Below, one piece after another: positions 1 to 8,234 of a DNA stretch of 64,000 nt; within the stretch, counting starts at the first letter, position 1; each line of letters begins with the position of its first letter. Under the pieces are notes generated by a model. The model did no database searches. It worked only from the letters and a program-made list of their open reading frames with translations, and was not told the origin of the DNA. The stretch is from Anaerococcus vaginalis (GTDB lineage: Bacteria; Bacillota; Clostridia; Tissierellales; Peptoniphilaceae), in assembly GCA_018363915.1 (NCBI GenBank), contig JAGZMY010000001.1, positions 171,931 to 235,930 on the forward strand, written 5' to 3'. Made by a program: the position numbers and the translations under genes.

Positions 1-328
1 TTTCTACTTCTTCTTTTACTTTTTCATCAACTACTACATCTGATGGTAAAAAGTGGAATTTTTCTCCATAGTGATTTTCTAACCACTCTGCTACTGGTTT
101 TAATGAAAATTCTGGATTTGCTTCTCCTTTTGGCCTTCCCAAATGGCTCATCAAAATAACTTTTGCATTATTTTCTAATAGGTAGTCAATTGTTGGAAGG
201 GCAGCTTTTATTCTTGTATCATCAGAAATTGTATGATTTCCGTCTTTTGATAAAGGAACGTTAAAGTCTACTCTTACTAAAACTTTTTTGCCTTCAACAT
301 TTAAGTCTTTTACAGTTTTTTTATTCAT
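1..328 (-). CDS. pgk: phosphoglycerate kinase, N-terminal part (cut by window edge)
   Basis: Transfers phosphate from 1,3-bisphosphoglycerate to ADP in glycolysis (cytosol). Only about 109 N-terminal residues are present; the rest lies left of base 1. I translated it directly: it begins MNKKTVKDLNVEGKKVLVRV, continues into the PGK signature RVDFNVP near residue 21 and has SHLGRPKG near residue 63. The ATG at 328 follows an AGAGGAG ribosome binding site. It lies downstream of gap in the same direction, but an intrinsic terminator sits between them and leaves no room for a separate promoter, so expression probably depends on read-through or on a promoter inside gap. Confidence 0.95.
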   Translation of the reverse strand, partial: MNKKTVKDLNVEGKKVLVRVDFNVPLSKDGNHTISDDTRIKAALPTIDYLLENNAKVILMSHLGRPKGEANPEFSLKPVAEWLENHYGEKFHFLPSDVVVDEKVKEEVE

Positions 329-339
329 AATTCTCCTCT

Positions 340-366
340 AAAAAAAGGCGAGAATAATATCTCGCC
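340..366 (-). terminator. intrinsic terminator between gap and pgk
   Basis: On the minus strand GGCGAG (366-361) pairs with CTCGCC (352-347) around an 8-nt loop, followed by seven T (346-340). It runs straight into the pgk ribosome binding site (339-333), so it may attenuate pgk instead of simply ending the transcript. Confidence 0.8.
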
Positions 367-376
367 TGTCTAACTC

Positions 377-1384
377 TTAAAGATTTGCTAAGTAATCAAG
401 TGTTCTAACTAGGTTAGATACGTATCCCATTTCATTGTCATACCATGCAACAGTTTTAACAACTTGAGTTCCATCTGTTCCTTCAACTATTTTTGTAAGT
501 TGAGAATCAAATATTGAACCTGCTGGATAACCTATTATATCGCTTGATACAATATCATCTTCTGTGTAAGCAAATGCATCTGATGAGTATTTTTTCATTG
601 CTGCATTAACTTCTTCTACTGTAACTTTCTTTTCTAATACTGAGTATAGTTCTGTAATAGATCCTGTAATTGTTGGAACTCTCAAAGCAGAACCGTCAAT
701 TTTTCCTTCTACTTCTGGAAGTACTTTTCCTACAGCTTTTGCAGCTCCTGTTGATGCAGGAATTGTATTTTGTGCTGCAGCTCTACCACCTCTTAAATCT
801 TTTTTAGAAGCTGGTGTATCTTGAATAGCTTGTGTAGCTGTATAAGCATGGATTGTTGACATTTGTCCTGAAACAAATCCAAATTCATTTTTTAGAACGT
901 TAACCATTGGTGCTAAGCAGTTTGTTGTACAGCTTGCTCCAGAAACTACAGTTTCAGATCCATCAAGTATTTCATGATTTACTCCAAATACTATTGTTTT
1001 TAAATCTCCTTTTCCTGGTGCAGAAATAAGAACTTTTTTAGCTCCAGCTTTGATGTGTGCTTCTGCTTTTTCTTTTTCTGTAAAGAATCCTGTACATTCA
1101 AGCACTATATCTACACCTAATTCTTTCCAAGGTAAATCTTCTGGATTTCTTTCAGCAAAAACTTTGATTTCTTTGCCATTGATTTTAAATCCATCATCTG
1201 TTAGTTCAGCATCTCCGTTAAATCTTCCTTGAGCAGTATCATATTTAAATGCATATAATAAACCTTTTTTATCAATAAGGTCATTGATTGCTACTACTTC
1301 AATATTTTCTTCTACTTCAGAAATTCTTCTTAGTGTAAGACGTCCTATTCTTCCAAATCCATTAATAGCTACTTTTGTTGTCAT
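377..1384 (-). CDS. gap: glyceraldehyde-3-phosphate dehydrogenase
   Basis: Oxidises and phosphorylates glyceraldehyde-3-phosphate to 1,3-bisphosphoglycerate with NAD+. At 335 aa it has the usual length. NGFGRIGR at residues 8-15 is the dinucleotide-binding loop; catalytic Cys152 lies in SCTTNCLAPM and His179 in STIHAY. Asp35 after the second beta strand suggests NAD+ rather than NADP+. The ATG is preceded by a GGAGGAAATA ribosome site. A consensus-like promoter lies directly upstream, and pgk follows downstream beyond a terminator. This is the classical phosphorylating type; I saw nothing unusual in the protein. Confidence 0.97.
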   Translation of the reverse strand: MTTKVAINGFGRIGRLTLRRISEVEENIEVVAINDLIDKKGLLYAFKYDTAQGRFNGDAELTDDGFKINGKEIKVFAERNPEDLPWKELGVDIVLECTGFFTEKEKAEAHIKAGAKKVLISAPGKGDLKTIVFGVNHEILDGSETVVSGASCTTNCLAPMVNVLKNEFGFVSGQMSTIHAYTATQAIQDTPASKKDLRGGRAAAQNTIPASTGAAKAVGKVLPEVEGKIDGSALRVPTITGSITELYSVLEKKVTVEEVNAAMKKYSSDAFAYTEDDIVSSDIIGYPAGSIFDSQLTKIVEGTDGTQVVKTVAWYDNEMGYVSNLVRTLDYLANL

Positions 1385-1426
1385 TATTTCCTCCTAAGTG
1401 CTTTTTCAATGTGTTTTACAATAATT

Positions 1427-1454
1427 ATTTTACTAATTGACGTTTTTTTGTCAA
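1427..1454 (-). promoter_or_regulatory. sigma-A type promoter of gap
   Basis: On the minus strand TTGACA (1454-1449), a 16-bp spacer and TAAAAT (1432-1427), about 45 bp before the gap start codon. It separates gap from the upstream trxB gene, where I saw no terminator. Confidence 0.75.
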
Positions 1455-1461
1455 GTTAATT

Positions 1462-2388
1462 CTACCAATTACCATTTTCAATATACTTGTTTGCCATTTC
1501 GCTAGCAATACATCCATCACTTGCAGCTGTTACCATTTGCCTAATTTTTTTGACTCTAGTATCTCCAACTGCAAATACTCCTTTAACATTAGTTTTCATA
1601 TCTTCATCTGTTGGGATGTATCCATTTTCTAATTCAACTTGGTCTTTAAACAAATCTGTTTGTGGAACATTTCCTATATATACAAAAACTCCAATTGGAC
1701 TATCGTCGTCATTTTTTATTGTTTTTAATTCATTAGTTTGTGTATTTTTCAAAACTAATTCTTTTACTTCGCTATCTCCTTTTATTTCTTCAACTGTATA
1801 ATTTAATAAGAAAGAAATTTTTTCATTATCTTTGCATCTATCAATAACAGTTTGACTTGCTCTAAGTCCTTCTCTTCTGTGAATTATTGTTACACTTTTT
1901 CCAAATTTTGTAAGATACAAAGCTTCTTCAAGGGCAGCTTCTCCACCGCCTACTACATAAATATCTAGTCCTTGATAAAATGGACCATCACAAGTTGAAC
2001 AATATGAAACTCCAAGATTTGCAAATTCTTTTTCGCCTTTTACATTTAATTTTCTATGGCTTGCTCCTGTTGAAAGGATTACAACTTTCGTTTCATAGAC
2101 TTCATCTTTTGTATAAACTTTTTTAACATCGCCCAAAAGTTCAACTTTTGTTACTTCTTGATATTTTATATCGCAAAATTGTTTGGCTTGTTCTTCCATT
2201 CTGTCAGATAAGGCAAGTCCACCAGCATCTTTTATTGATCCTGGATAATTTTCTACATGTTCTGTTGTAGCAATTTGTCCACCTGCTATATCTTTTTCTA
2301 AAATTAATGTTTTTAATTTTGCTCTTCCTGCATAAAGACCTGCTGTAAGTCCCGCAGGGCCTGCTCCTATAATAATTACATCAAACAT
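1462..2388 (-). CDS. trxB: thioredoxin reductase
   Basis: FAD/NADPH-dependent disulfide reductase that keeps thioredoxin reduced. The 308-aa protein shows the FAD motif GAGPAG at residues 8-13, redox cysteines 130 and 133 in YCSTCDG, the NADPH loop GGGEAA near 147, the HRREGLRA motif expected for NADPH binding, and the C-terminal FAD motif GVFAVGD. It is last in nth-HAD-trmL-trxB and abuts trmL with no spacer, which suggests coupled translation. No thioredoxin gene is in the window. Confidence 0.95.
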   Translation of the reverse strand: MFDVIIIGAGPAGLTAGLYAGRAKLKTLILEKDIAGGQIATTEHVENYPGSIKDAGGLALSDRMEEQAKQFCDIKYQEVTKVELLGDVKKVYTKDEVYETKVVILSTGASHRKLNVKGEKEFANLGVSYCSTCDGPFYQGLDIYVVGGGEAALEEALYLTKFGKSVTIIHRREGLRASQTVIDRCKDNEKISFLLNYTVEEIKGDSEVKELVLKNTQTNELKTIKNDDDSPIGVFVYIGNVPQTDLFKDQVELENGYIPTDEDMKTNVKGVFAVGDTRVKKIRQMVTAASDGCIASEMANKYIENGNW

Positions 2389-2859
2389 TTAATCACCTCT
2401 ATTAATTAAAAAATTATTTTGCCTAAGACCTTCATATAAAACTATCGCAACTGAATTGGCTAAATTAAGTGACCTATCCATATTTTTTGTCATTGGAATT
2501 GTATAAACTCTATCTTTAAATTTTTCTATTATTTTTTTATCAATCCCTTCTTTTTCCCTACCAAAAATCAAATAGTCCCCATCTTTGTAAGAAATATCTG
2601 CATAATTTTTATCACTACCAGTTTCAATAAGATAAATATTTTTTCCATTTATATATTCCAAAAATTCTTCCATTGAGTCGTGAACTACTAAATCAAGTTT
2701 ATCCCAATAATCAATTCCTGCTTTTTTTAAACTTTTATCTGAAAAATCAAATTTAAATGGTCTTATTAAATGGAGTCTTGATTCGGTTAATACACAAGTT
2801 CTTGAAATATTTCCTACATTTCCAGGATGTTCTGGTGAAATTAAAACTATATTAAACAT
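2389..2859 (-). CDS. trmL: tRNA (cytidine/uridine(34)-2'-O)-methyltransferase, TrmL type
   Basis: SPOUT-fold RNA methyltransferase expected to methylate the wobble ribose of leucine tRNAs with S-adenosylmethionine. At 156 aa it has the compact TrmL length without an extra RNA-binding domain. The knot motifs are present: GNVGNISRT near residue 13, LIFGREKEGI near 96 and SLNLANSVAIVLYE near 130. Its start overlaps the end of the HAD gene by 8 nt and trxB follows at once. The SPOUT family is certain; the exact target position is by family inference. Confidence 0.9.
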   Translation of the reverse strand: MFNIVLISPEHPGNVGNISRTCVLTESRLHLIRPFKFDFSDKSLKKAGIDYWDKLDLVVHDSMEEFLEYINGKNIYLIETGSDKNYADISYKDGDYLIFGREKEGIDKKIIEKFKDRVYTIPMTKNMDRSLNLANSVAIVLYEGLRQNNFLINRGD

Positions 2860-3685
2860 GGGAATTTTTCTCCAATACTATATTTATTGCTTCAACTAAA
2901 CCAAAATTTTCATTTGTTGAAACAGTATAGTCGCAAACTTCCTTTACCTTATCAATAGAATTTCCCATAGCAAATGATAGGATTGAATTTTCTAACATGG
3001 GAATGTCATTATCTTGATCGCCAATTGCTGCAATCTCATTTTTATTTATACCCAGAAAACTTCCTATCTCACTTATTCCATTAAACTTGTTTACATCTTT
3101 TTCCATAATCTCAATTACTTTATCATTTGAGCTTGTAGCATAAAGGTCTAACTCTTTAACTTTTTCTAAGACAATAATCTTTTCTTCTTTTTTTTCTACA
3201 TCTGGAAAAATTTGAAATTTTAAGGCGGTATTTTTTCTATTATTTAATTCTTTTAATGGATTTGTTGAAAATGAAAAATTCACTTGATAATTCATTCCGT
3301 ACTGACTATCTTTTTTCAAGTGATTAAATCTTTCTGGTCTAATTCTATTTGAATAGTATGTATCTACGTCATAAAATTGATAGGAAAGCTCATTGTTTTC
3401 GCTAAAATTAATTAGCTCTTTGATTTTTTTATCTTCAATTCCTTTTGTGTATATTGGTTTTTCTTTATTTATCATAGCAAGTGCTCCATTGTTTGTAACA
3501 AATGGATTATCAATTCCTGTCAAAGACATTAAATATCTAACTGAAGGCATAGCTCTGCCTGATGTAAATACAAATTTAATTCCATTTTCATCTAATTTTT
3601 TTAGGGCATCTATTGTTTCTTTTCTTAAAATCGAATTATTGTCAAGACTTGTTCCATCCAAGTCCATTGCAAATAATTTTATCAT
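2852..3685 (-). CDS. Cof-type HAD-superfamily hydrolase
   Basis: Probable sugar- or nucleotide-phosphate phosphatase. The 277-aa protein has HAD motif I DLDGT with Asp8 and Asp10 as nucleophile and acid/base, motif II in FTSGR, a Cof-type C2 cap in the middle, and the C-terminal metal motif GDQDND. The substrate cannot be read from sequence, because Cof-type enzymes are promiscuous. It overlaps nth by 4 nt upstream and trmL by 8 nt downstream, so the four genes are very probably one transcript. Confidence 0.9.
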   Translation of the reverse strand: MIKLFAMDLDGTSLDNNSILRKETIDALKKLDENGIKFVFTSGRAMPSVRYLMSLTGIDNPFVTNNGALAMINKEKPIYTKGIEDKKIKELINFSENNELSYQFYDVDTYYSNRIRPERFNHLKKDSQYGMNYQVNFSFSTNPLKELNNRKNTALKFQIFPDVEKKEEKIIVLEKVKELDLYATSSNDKVIEIMEKDVNKFNGISEIGSFLGINKNEIAAIGDQDNDIPMLENSILSFAMGNSIDKVKEVCDYTVSTNENFGLVEAINIVLEKNSHV

Positions 3686-4329
3686 CTTCTCTCCTTATAA
3701 TCTTCGCATAAATCTTTTAAATCACATTCTTCACATAAGGGATTTCTTGCCTTACAAATTTTTCTTCCATGAGCAATTATTTGATGATGAAGTTTTGACC
3801 ATTTTTCTTTTGGCAAATTTTTTCTTAAATCTTTTTCTGTATTCAAAACATCTTTGCTAGCTGCAAGTCCAATTCTATTTGAAACTCTTTGAACATGTGT
3901 ATCTACTGCTATTGCATCAATGCCAAAAGCATTGCTCATTACAACATTGGCAGTTTTTCTTCCAACGCCTGGAAGTTTTGTTAAATCTTTCATATTATTT
4001 GGAACTTTTCCATCAAATTCTCTAATAAGCATTATTGAGGCATTTTTTATATTTTTTGCCTTATTTTTATATAAACCACAAGTTTTTATATAAGATTCAA
4101 TTTCTTTTATATCCATATTAGAAAAATCTTCTGGAGTATTTGCGAATTTAAACATATTGCTTGTAACTTTATTTACCCTAACATCTGTACATTGGGCAGA
4201 CAAAATTGTTGCAATTAAAAGCTCAAATGGCGTTGTAAAATCTAAAAAACTTTTATCTAAATTTGGATACATTTGATCTAATCTATCAACAACTTCATTA
4301 ATTTCACTTTTGTTTAAAATAATTATCAC
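3682..4329 (-). CDS. nth: endonuclease III, DNA glycosylase/AP lyase
   Basis: Removes oxidised pyrimidines from DNA and nicks the abasic site. The helix-hairpin-helix LPGVGRKTANVV with the catalytic Lys, the catalytic Asp in AVDTHV, and the iron-sulfur ligands spaced C-x6-C-x2-C-x5-C at the C-terminus are all visible. The start is uncertain: the reading frame opens with GTG at 4329, but the strong ribosome site GAGGTGAT overlaps that GTG. Initiation may therefore occur at an ATT two or three codons further on. The product is about 213-215 aa either way. First gene of nth-HAD-trmL-trxB. Confidence 0.92.
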   Translation of the reverse strand: MIIILNKSEINEVVDRLDQMYPNLDKSFLDFTTPFELLIATILSAQCTDVRVNKVTSNMFKFANTPEDFSNMDIKEIESYIKTCGLYKNKAKNIKNASIMLIREFDGKVPNNMKDLTKLPGVGRKTANVVMSNAFGIDAIAVDTHVQRVSNRIGLAASKDVLNTEKDLRKNLPKEKWSKLHHQIIAHGRKICKARNPLCEECDLKDLCEDYKERR

Positions 4330-4346
4330 CTCTTTATCGTTTTATC

Positions 4347-4374
4347 ATTATACCCTTAAATATAAAAATATTAA
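4347..4374 (-). promoter_or_regulatory. probable promoter of nth operon
   Basis: Minus-strand TATAAT (4352-4347) with a weak TTAATA (4374-4369) at 16-bp spacing. It is back to back with the rodA promoter, whose -35 begins at 4375. Confidence 0.5.
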
Positions 4375-4403
4375 TTGAAGAAATTTTCTGTCTATTATAT
4401 AAT
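4375..4403 (+). promoter_or_regulatory. probable promoter of rodA
   Basis: TTGAAG (4375-4380), a 17-bp spacer and a perfect TATAAT (4398-4403), 24 bp before the rodA start codon. Confidence 0.65.
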
Positions 4404-4426
4404 TATTTTTGAATTGGAGTGATTAA

Positions 4427-5602
4427 ATGTTTAATATAAAGAAAAAAGAATTCAAAAAATTTGATTGGCTTTTGTTTTTGAGCACAACTTTTTTGAGTAT
4501 ATATGGACTATTTGTCCTTTATTCTGCTTTTTCTGGAAATTTTTCAGAAATTAAAAGCCAAATTATTGCAAGTATTTTAGGATTTTCTTTTATAATACTT
4601 ATTTGCACAATGGATTTAGATGTTTTAAAAAAAGCAGCTTACCCAGTTTATGGAGTTTCTCTATTGCTTTTGATTTTAACTATTTTTTTAGGACAAGGTG
4701 CTGAAAGATGGGGTTCAAATTCTTGGCTAATTATTGGACCTGTTCAAATCCAACCATCAGAAATTACAAAAATAGGAATTATTTTTGCCTTAGCAGCATA
4801 TTTAGAAAAATATAAGGACGAAATTAACAATCCATCAAGACTTATAAAAACTTTAATTTTTGCATTTTTGCCAATAGTTTTTATTTTGTTACAACCAGAT
4901 TTTGGTACAGCCATGGTTTATATTTTCTTTATAGCTGTAATGCTTTTTTTGGCAGGTCTTTCTTGGAAATGGATTGTTGGACTTTTAGCTGTGGCAGTTT
5001 TGGGAGCTTTGTTTTTATTATTTAATCTAGAAGGCTATAAGGCAGATAGAATTCACGATTTTTTAGACCCATCAAGAGATACATCAGGAAGTGGATGGCA
5101 ACAACAACAAGGTTTAATAGCTATTGCTTCAGGAATGTTATCTGGTAGAGGATTTATGCAAGGAACCCAAGCACAATATGGTTATATTCCAGAAAAAGAA
5201 AGTGATTTTATATTTTCAGTTCTTGCAGAAGAATTAGGATTTATTGGAGCTATACTAATGCTAATTGCCTTTGTAATTATGATTTATAGACTTTTAACCA
5301 TAAGCAAAAATTCAAGAAATTCCTTTATATCTTTAATGGTATCTGGAATCTGTGCAATGTTTTTTGTCCATATTTTTGAAAATGTTGCAATGACTATAGG
5401 ACTTATGCCTGTAACAGGAATTCCCCTCCCATTTTTTTCATCAGGTGGAACATTCTTACTAATTTGTTTTATAAATATAGGACTTGCCCTATCAGCATCA
5501 ATGCAAAAATCATCTTATGATATTGAAGACACAAGTTATTACGAAACTATAAAATTTAAAAATACACCTAATAAAAATATAAATTTATCTGAAAATAAAT
5601 AA
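4427..5602 (+). CDS. rodA: SEDS peptidoglycan glycosyltransferase, RodA type
   Basis: Polytopic membrane enzyme that polymerises glycan strands from lipid II, normally with a class B PBP. The 391 residues contain about ten hydrophobic segments. SEDS hallmarks include IQPSEITK near residue 106, QPDFGTAMV near 157, the loop with FLDPSRD and GWQQQQG, and YGYIPEKESDFIFSVLAEE near 250. Spacing of the latter motifs fits RodA better than FtsW, but no mre or divIB gene is adjacent to settle this. Single-gene unit with its own promoter, a GGAGTG ribosome site and a shared terminator. Confidence 0.88.
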   Translation: MFNIKKKEFKKFDWLLFLSTTFLSIYGLFVLYSAFSGNFSEIKSQIIASILGFSFIILICTMDLDVLKKAAYPVYGVSLLLLILTIFLGQGAERWGSNSWLIIGPVQIQPSEITKIGIIFALAAYLEKYKDEINNPSRLIKTLIFAFLPIVFILLQPDFGTAMVYIFFIAVMLFLAGLSWKWIVGLLAVAVLGALFLLFNLEGYKADRIHDFLDPSRDTSGSGWQQQQGLIAIASGMLSGRGFMQGTQAQYGYIPEKESDFIFSVLAEELGFIGAILMLIAFVIMIYRLLTISKNSRNSFISLMVSGICAMFFVHIFENVAMTIGLMPVTGIPLPFFSSGGTFLLICFINIGLALSASMQKSSYDIEDTSYYETIKFKNTPNKNINLSENK

Positions 5603-5640
5603 AAAAATCCTTGCAAAAATTAATTTGCAAGGATTTTTTT
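5601..5640. terminator. bidirectional terminator between rodA and ywlG-like gene
   Basis: A 12-bp perfect stem AATCCTTGCAAA (5606-5617) with TTTGCAAGGATT (5624-5635) and a 6-nt loop, flanked by an A run on the left and a T run on the right. It can end both convergent genes; its right edge reaches the stop codon of the opposite gene. Confidence 0.9.
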
Positions 5641-6175
5641 ATTCGTATCTTGCCCTAATTCCTCCAATCAATTTTGGTCTAGATTTTAAAGCAGTCAAAT
5701 GAGCATATCCAATATTTTTAATTTCTAATCTAAGTGGAACTTGAACAAATTTTATATGCATTCCAATATTTGCATCTCCAATATCCATACCAAAATCTCC
5801 ACTTATATGTTCTATTACAACAGGATCTTTAAAATATTTATAAGCAGCAGTCGCAAAAGAACCACCTGCATGAAGTTGTGGAATGACAGATACAATTTCA
5901 TATCTATCCCTAAAAGCAAGCTCTCTTTCAACAACAATCGCCCTATTTATATGCTCACATCCACCAACACCAAGATATATATTTTTATCATTTAAAATTT
6001 CAAGTAAAGTTTTAACAACTTCTTCTCCAATTTCCTCACTAGAATGCGAACCAATTTTATATCCCAAAATTTCAGAAGATGAGCCACCAAGAATAAAAAC
6101 ATCTCCCGCTTTTGCCTTAGATTTTTCAAGAATTTCCAAACAAGCTTTTTTCACTTCATTTTTTATATCTTCCAT
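5639..6175 (-). CDS. UPF0340/YwlG family protein of unknown function
   Basis: A 178-aa soluble protein matching the YwlG family (TIGR01440) by its recognisable sequence: VFILGGSSSEILG near residue 26, GVGGCEHINRA near 69, and PQLHAGGSFATAAY near 98. The family is conserved in Firmicutes, often near serine hydroxymethyltransferase, and has no settled function. Here it stands alone, preceded by a GGAGGGATT-type ribosome site and the end of the V-ATPase operon, and converges on rodA. No signal peptide or membrane segment is visible. Confidence 0.85.
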   Translation of the reverse strand: MEDIKNEVKKACLEILEKSKAKAGDVFILGGSSSEILGYKIGSHSSEEIGEEVVKTLLEILNDKNIYLGVGGCEHINRAIVVERELAFRDRYEIVSVIPQLHAGGSFATAAYKYFKDPVVIEHISGDFGMDIGDANIGMHIKFVQVPLRLEIKNIGYAHLTALKSRPKLIGGIRARYE

Positions 6176-6212
6176 AATCCCTCCTAATCACTCTATTAAA
6201 AATATACCCAAT

Positions 6213-6242
6213 AAAAAAAGATAGATGACATAATCACCTATC
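6213..6242 (-). terminator. terminator of the V-ATPase operon
   Basis: On the minus strand GATAGGTGA (6242-6234) pairs with TCATCTATC (6228-6220), one G-U pair, loop TTATG, followed by seven T. It starts 3 nt after the stop codon of subunit D. Confidence 0.88.
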
Positions 6243-6244
6243 TT

Positions 6245-6868
6245 TTACTTATTAATTTTTTTGTCTTTAATCATTTTTGTTTTAGAAAATTCTTCTCTTT
6301 CTCTTTCTTCAATTTGGCTAGAAATTGATTTGATTATAGCCTTATAATTTGGAATTTGAACTTTTTCTAATGAATTTACTTTTTTGGATGTCTTTTTTAT
6401 TTCTGTATCCAAATTTTTAATAGTTGTATCAAGCTCTGCAAGTTTATATACTTTCTCTTTTAAATCATTCAATGACAAAAGAGCCTCATCAAATAAAGAA
6501 TTAGTCAAATTTAATGAATACGATAAGTCCAATTTTTTTGAATCAAAATCAATTTCAAAAATTTTTGTTTGCATAAATTTTTTTTCTTTCAAAGTAATGG
6601 ATTCGTCTAGGGGAACTGATAAGGCTATCGATTTTAACCTATCTTCCCCAGTTGTCACAATTGCTTTTTTTATATTTTTTTTAACATCTTTAATGCAAGA
6701 ATTAACAATTTTATTTAATTCATTTCTTTGATTTATTTTTGCATTATATTGACCTATCAAAGCTTTTCTTTTTTTATCAAGAATATCATAACCTTCATTG
6801 ATTAGACTTAATTGATTTTTTGCCTTCATCAAATTTGCCTTTGTTGGGGCAAATTTTGTTTCAGTCAT
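6245..6868 (-). CDS. atpD: V-type ATPase subunit D (central rotor shaft)
   Basis: Antiparallel coiled-coil axle that turns inside the A3B3 head and transmits torque to the membrane ring. The 207-aa length and the start MTETKFAPTKANLMKAKNQL fit the family's N-terminal helix; a second long helix fills the C-terminus, with KKVNSLEKVQIP near residue 165. It overlaps subunit B by 8 nt and ends the operon. Rotor partner F is encoded further upstream and is unusually short. Confidence 0.93.
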   Translation of the reverse strand: MTETKFAPTKANLMKAKNQLSLINEGYDILDKKRKALIGQYNAKINQRNELNKIVNSCIKDVKKNIKKAIVTTGEDRLKSIALSVPLDESITLKEKKFMQTKIFEIDFDSKKLDLSYSLNLTNSLFDEALLSLNDLKEKVYKLAELDTTIKNLDTEIKKTSKKVNSLEKVQIPNYKAIIKSISSQIEEREREEFSKTKMIKDKKINK

Positions 6869-8234
6869 ATTTAGCTCCCAAATATTTTTCTTTATTTTCC
6901 TTGCTTACCCTGTGAATTTCTTCAATTGGTAAAATTTTTAAAATATTCCATCCCAAATCCAAAGAATCTTCCAAGCTCCTATTTTCATAGGAATCTTGAC
7001 TTAAAAATTTATTTTCAAAATTTTTACCAAAATCCAAATATTTTTTATCCAAATCTGATAAGTCATCTTCTCCAACTATTTGAGAAATATTTCTAATTTC
7101 TTGAACTTTTGAATAAGATTCGTAAAGCTGATTCATCAAATCATCATGATCACTTCTTGTAAAGCCTTCACCGATTCCATCTTTCATAAGTCTTGATAAA
7201 GAAGGGAGAATATTTATTGGAGGATAAATTCCCTTTTGATCTAAGCTTCTATCAATTACAATTTGTCCTTCTGTAATATATCCAGTTAAATCTGGTATTG
7301 GATGAGTAATATCATCATTTGGCATTGTCAAAATTGGAATTAAAGTTACAGAGCCTTTAACTCCATCAATCATTCCCGCTCTTTCATATAAGCTTGCAAG
7401 ATCTGAATATAAATATCCAGGATAGCCTTTACGAGAAGGAACTTCTTGTCTAATTGAAGAAACTTCACGAAGAGCTTCTGCATAAGATGTAATGTCTGTA
7501 ATTATTACCAAAACGTGTTTATTTTTTTCAAAAGCCAAATATTCAGCAGCTGTAAGGGCGCATTTTGGTGTAATTAATCTTTCCATAATTGGATCATCTG
7601 CCAAATTTTCATACATTACTACCTTATCTTTTACACCAGCTTTGGTAAAAGCATCTTCAAAAAACATAGCTTCATCTTTTTTAATTCCCATAGCAGCAAA
7701 AACAAAACAAAAATCCTCTTCAGTTTTTAATTTTGCTTGCCTTACAATTTGTGCTGCGATTTCGTTGTGTGGCATTCCTGATCCAGAAAAAATTGGAAGT
7801 TTTTGTCCACGAATTAATGTCGTAAGAATATCTATTGATGAAATTCCTGTTTGGATAAAGTTTCTTGGATATTCTCTTGCAACAGGATTTAAAGGATTTC
7901 CTTCAACCGAATAAAATTTATCAGAATAAATTTCTCCACCATCATCAATAGGTCTTGCAATCCCATTAAAAGTTCTTCCTAAAATAGATTCGTTTAAAGG
8001 AATTTCTAAAGGCTTTTCCTCAAATTCTACAACAATATCATTTAAAGAAAAATCTTGTGTATTTCCAAAAACTTCTACTGTAACTGTATCATCATCAATT
8101 TTTACAACTTGACCAATAAAATTTTCTCCTAAAGTATTTACTTTTACCACAGCATTGTAAGCAATATCTTCTACCTTATCAAGTTCAATAATTGAGGCCT
8201 CAATTTTTTTGATTTTTGTATATTGCTTTTTCAT
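6861..8234 (-). CDS. atpB: V-type ATPase subunit B (non-catalytic head subunit)
   Basis: Forms the A3B3 hexamer with subunit A and contributes part of each nucleotide site. The 457 aa comprise an N-terminal beta barrel (about residues 15-85), a nucleotide-binding-like core with FSGSGMPHNEIAAQ near 148 in place of a true Walker A loop, TDITSYAEALREVS near 246, and a C-terminal helical domain. The start codon overlaps the stop of subunit A (ATGA type), as expected for coupled synthesis of an equimolar pair. Confidence 0.96.
   Translation of the reverse strand: MKKQYTKIKKIEASIIELDKVEDIAYNAVVKVNTLGENFIGQVVKIDDDTVTVEVFGNTQDFSLNDIVVEFEEKPLEIPLNESILGRTFNGIARPIDDGGEIYSDKFYSVEGNPLNPVAREYPRNFIQTGISSIDILTTLIRGQKLPIFSGSGMPHNEIAAQIVRQAKLKTEEDFCFVFAAMGIKKDEAMFFEDAFTKAGVKDKVVMYENLADDPIMERLITPKCALTAAEYLAFEKNKHVLVIITDITSYAEALREVSSIRQEVPSRKGYPGYLYSDLASLYERAGMIDGVKGSVTLIPILTMPNDDITHPIPDLTGYITEGQIVIDRSLDQKGIYPPINILPSLSRLMKDGIGEGFTRSDHDDLMNQLYESYSKVQEIRNISQIVGEDDLSDLDKKYLDFGKNFENKFLSQDSYENRSLEDSLDLGWNILKILPIEEIHRVSKENKEKYLGAKYD

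Noticed and set aside
3393..3860. A 155-aa plus-strand frame opposite the HAD and nth genes
   Set aside because: It is a Phe/Ile/Leu/Ser-rich shadow of Lys/Glu-rich minus-strand genes, typical of AT-rich DNA.
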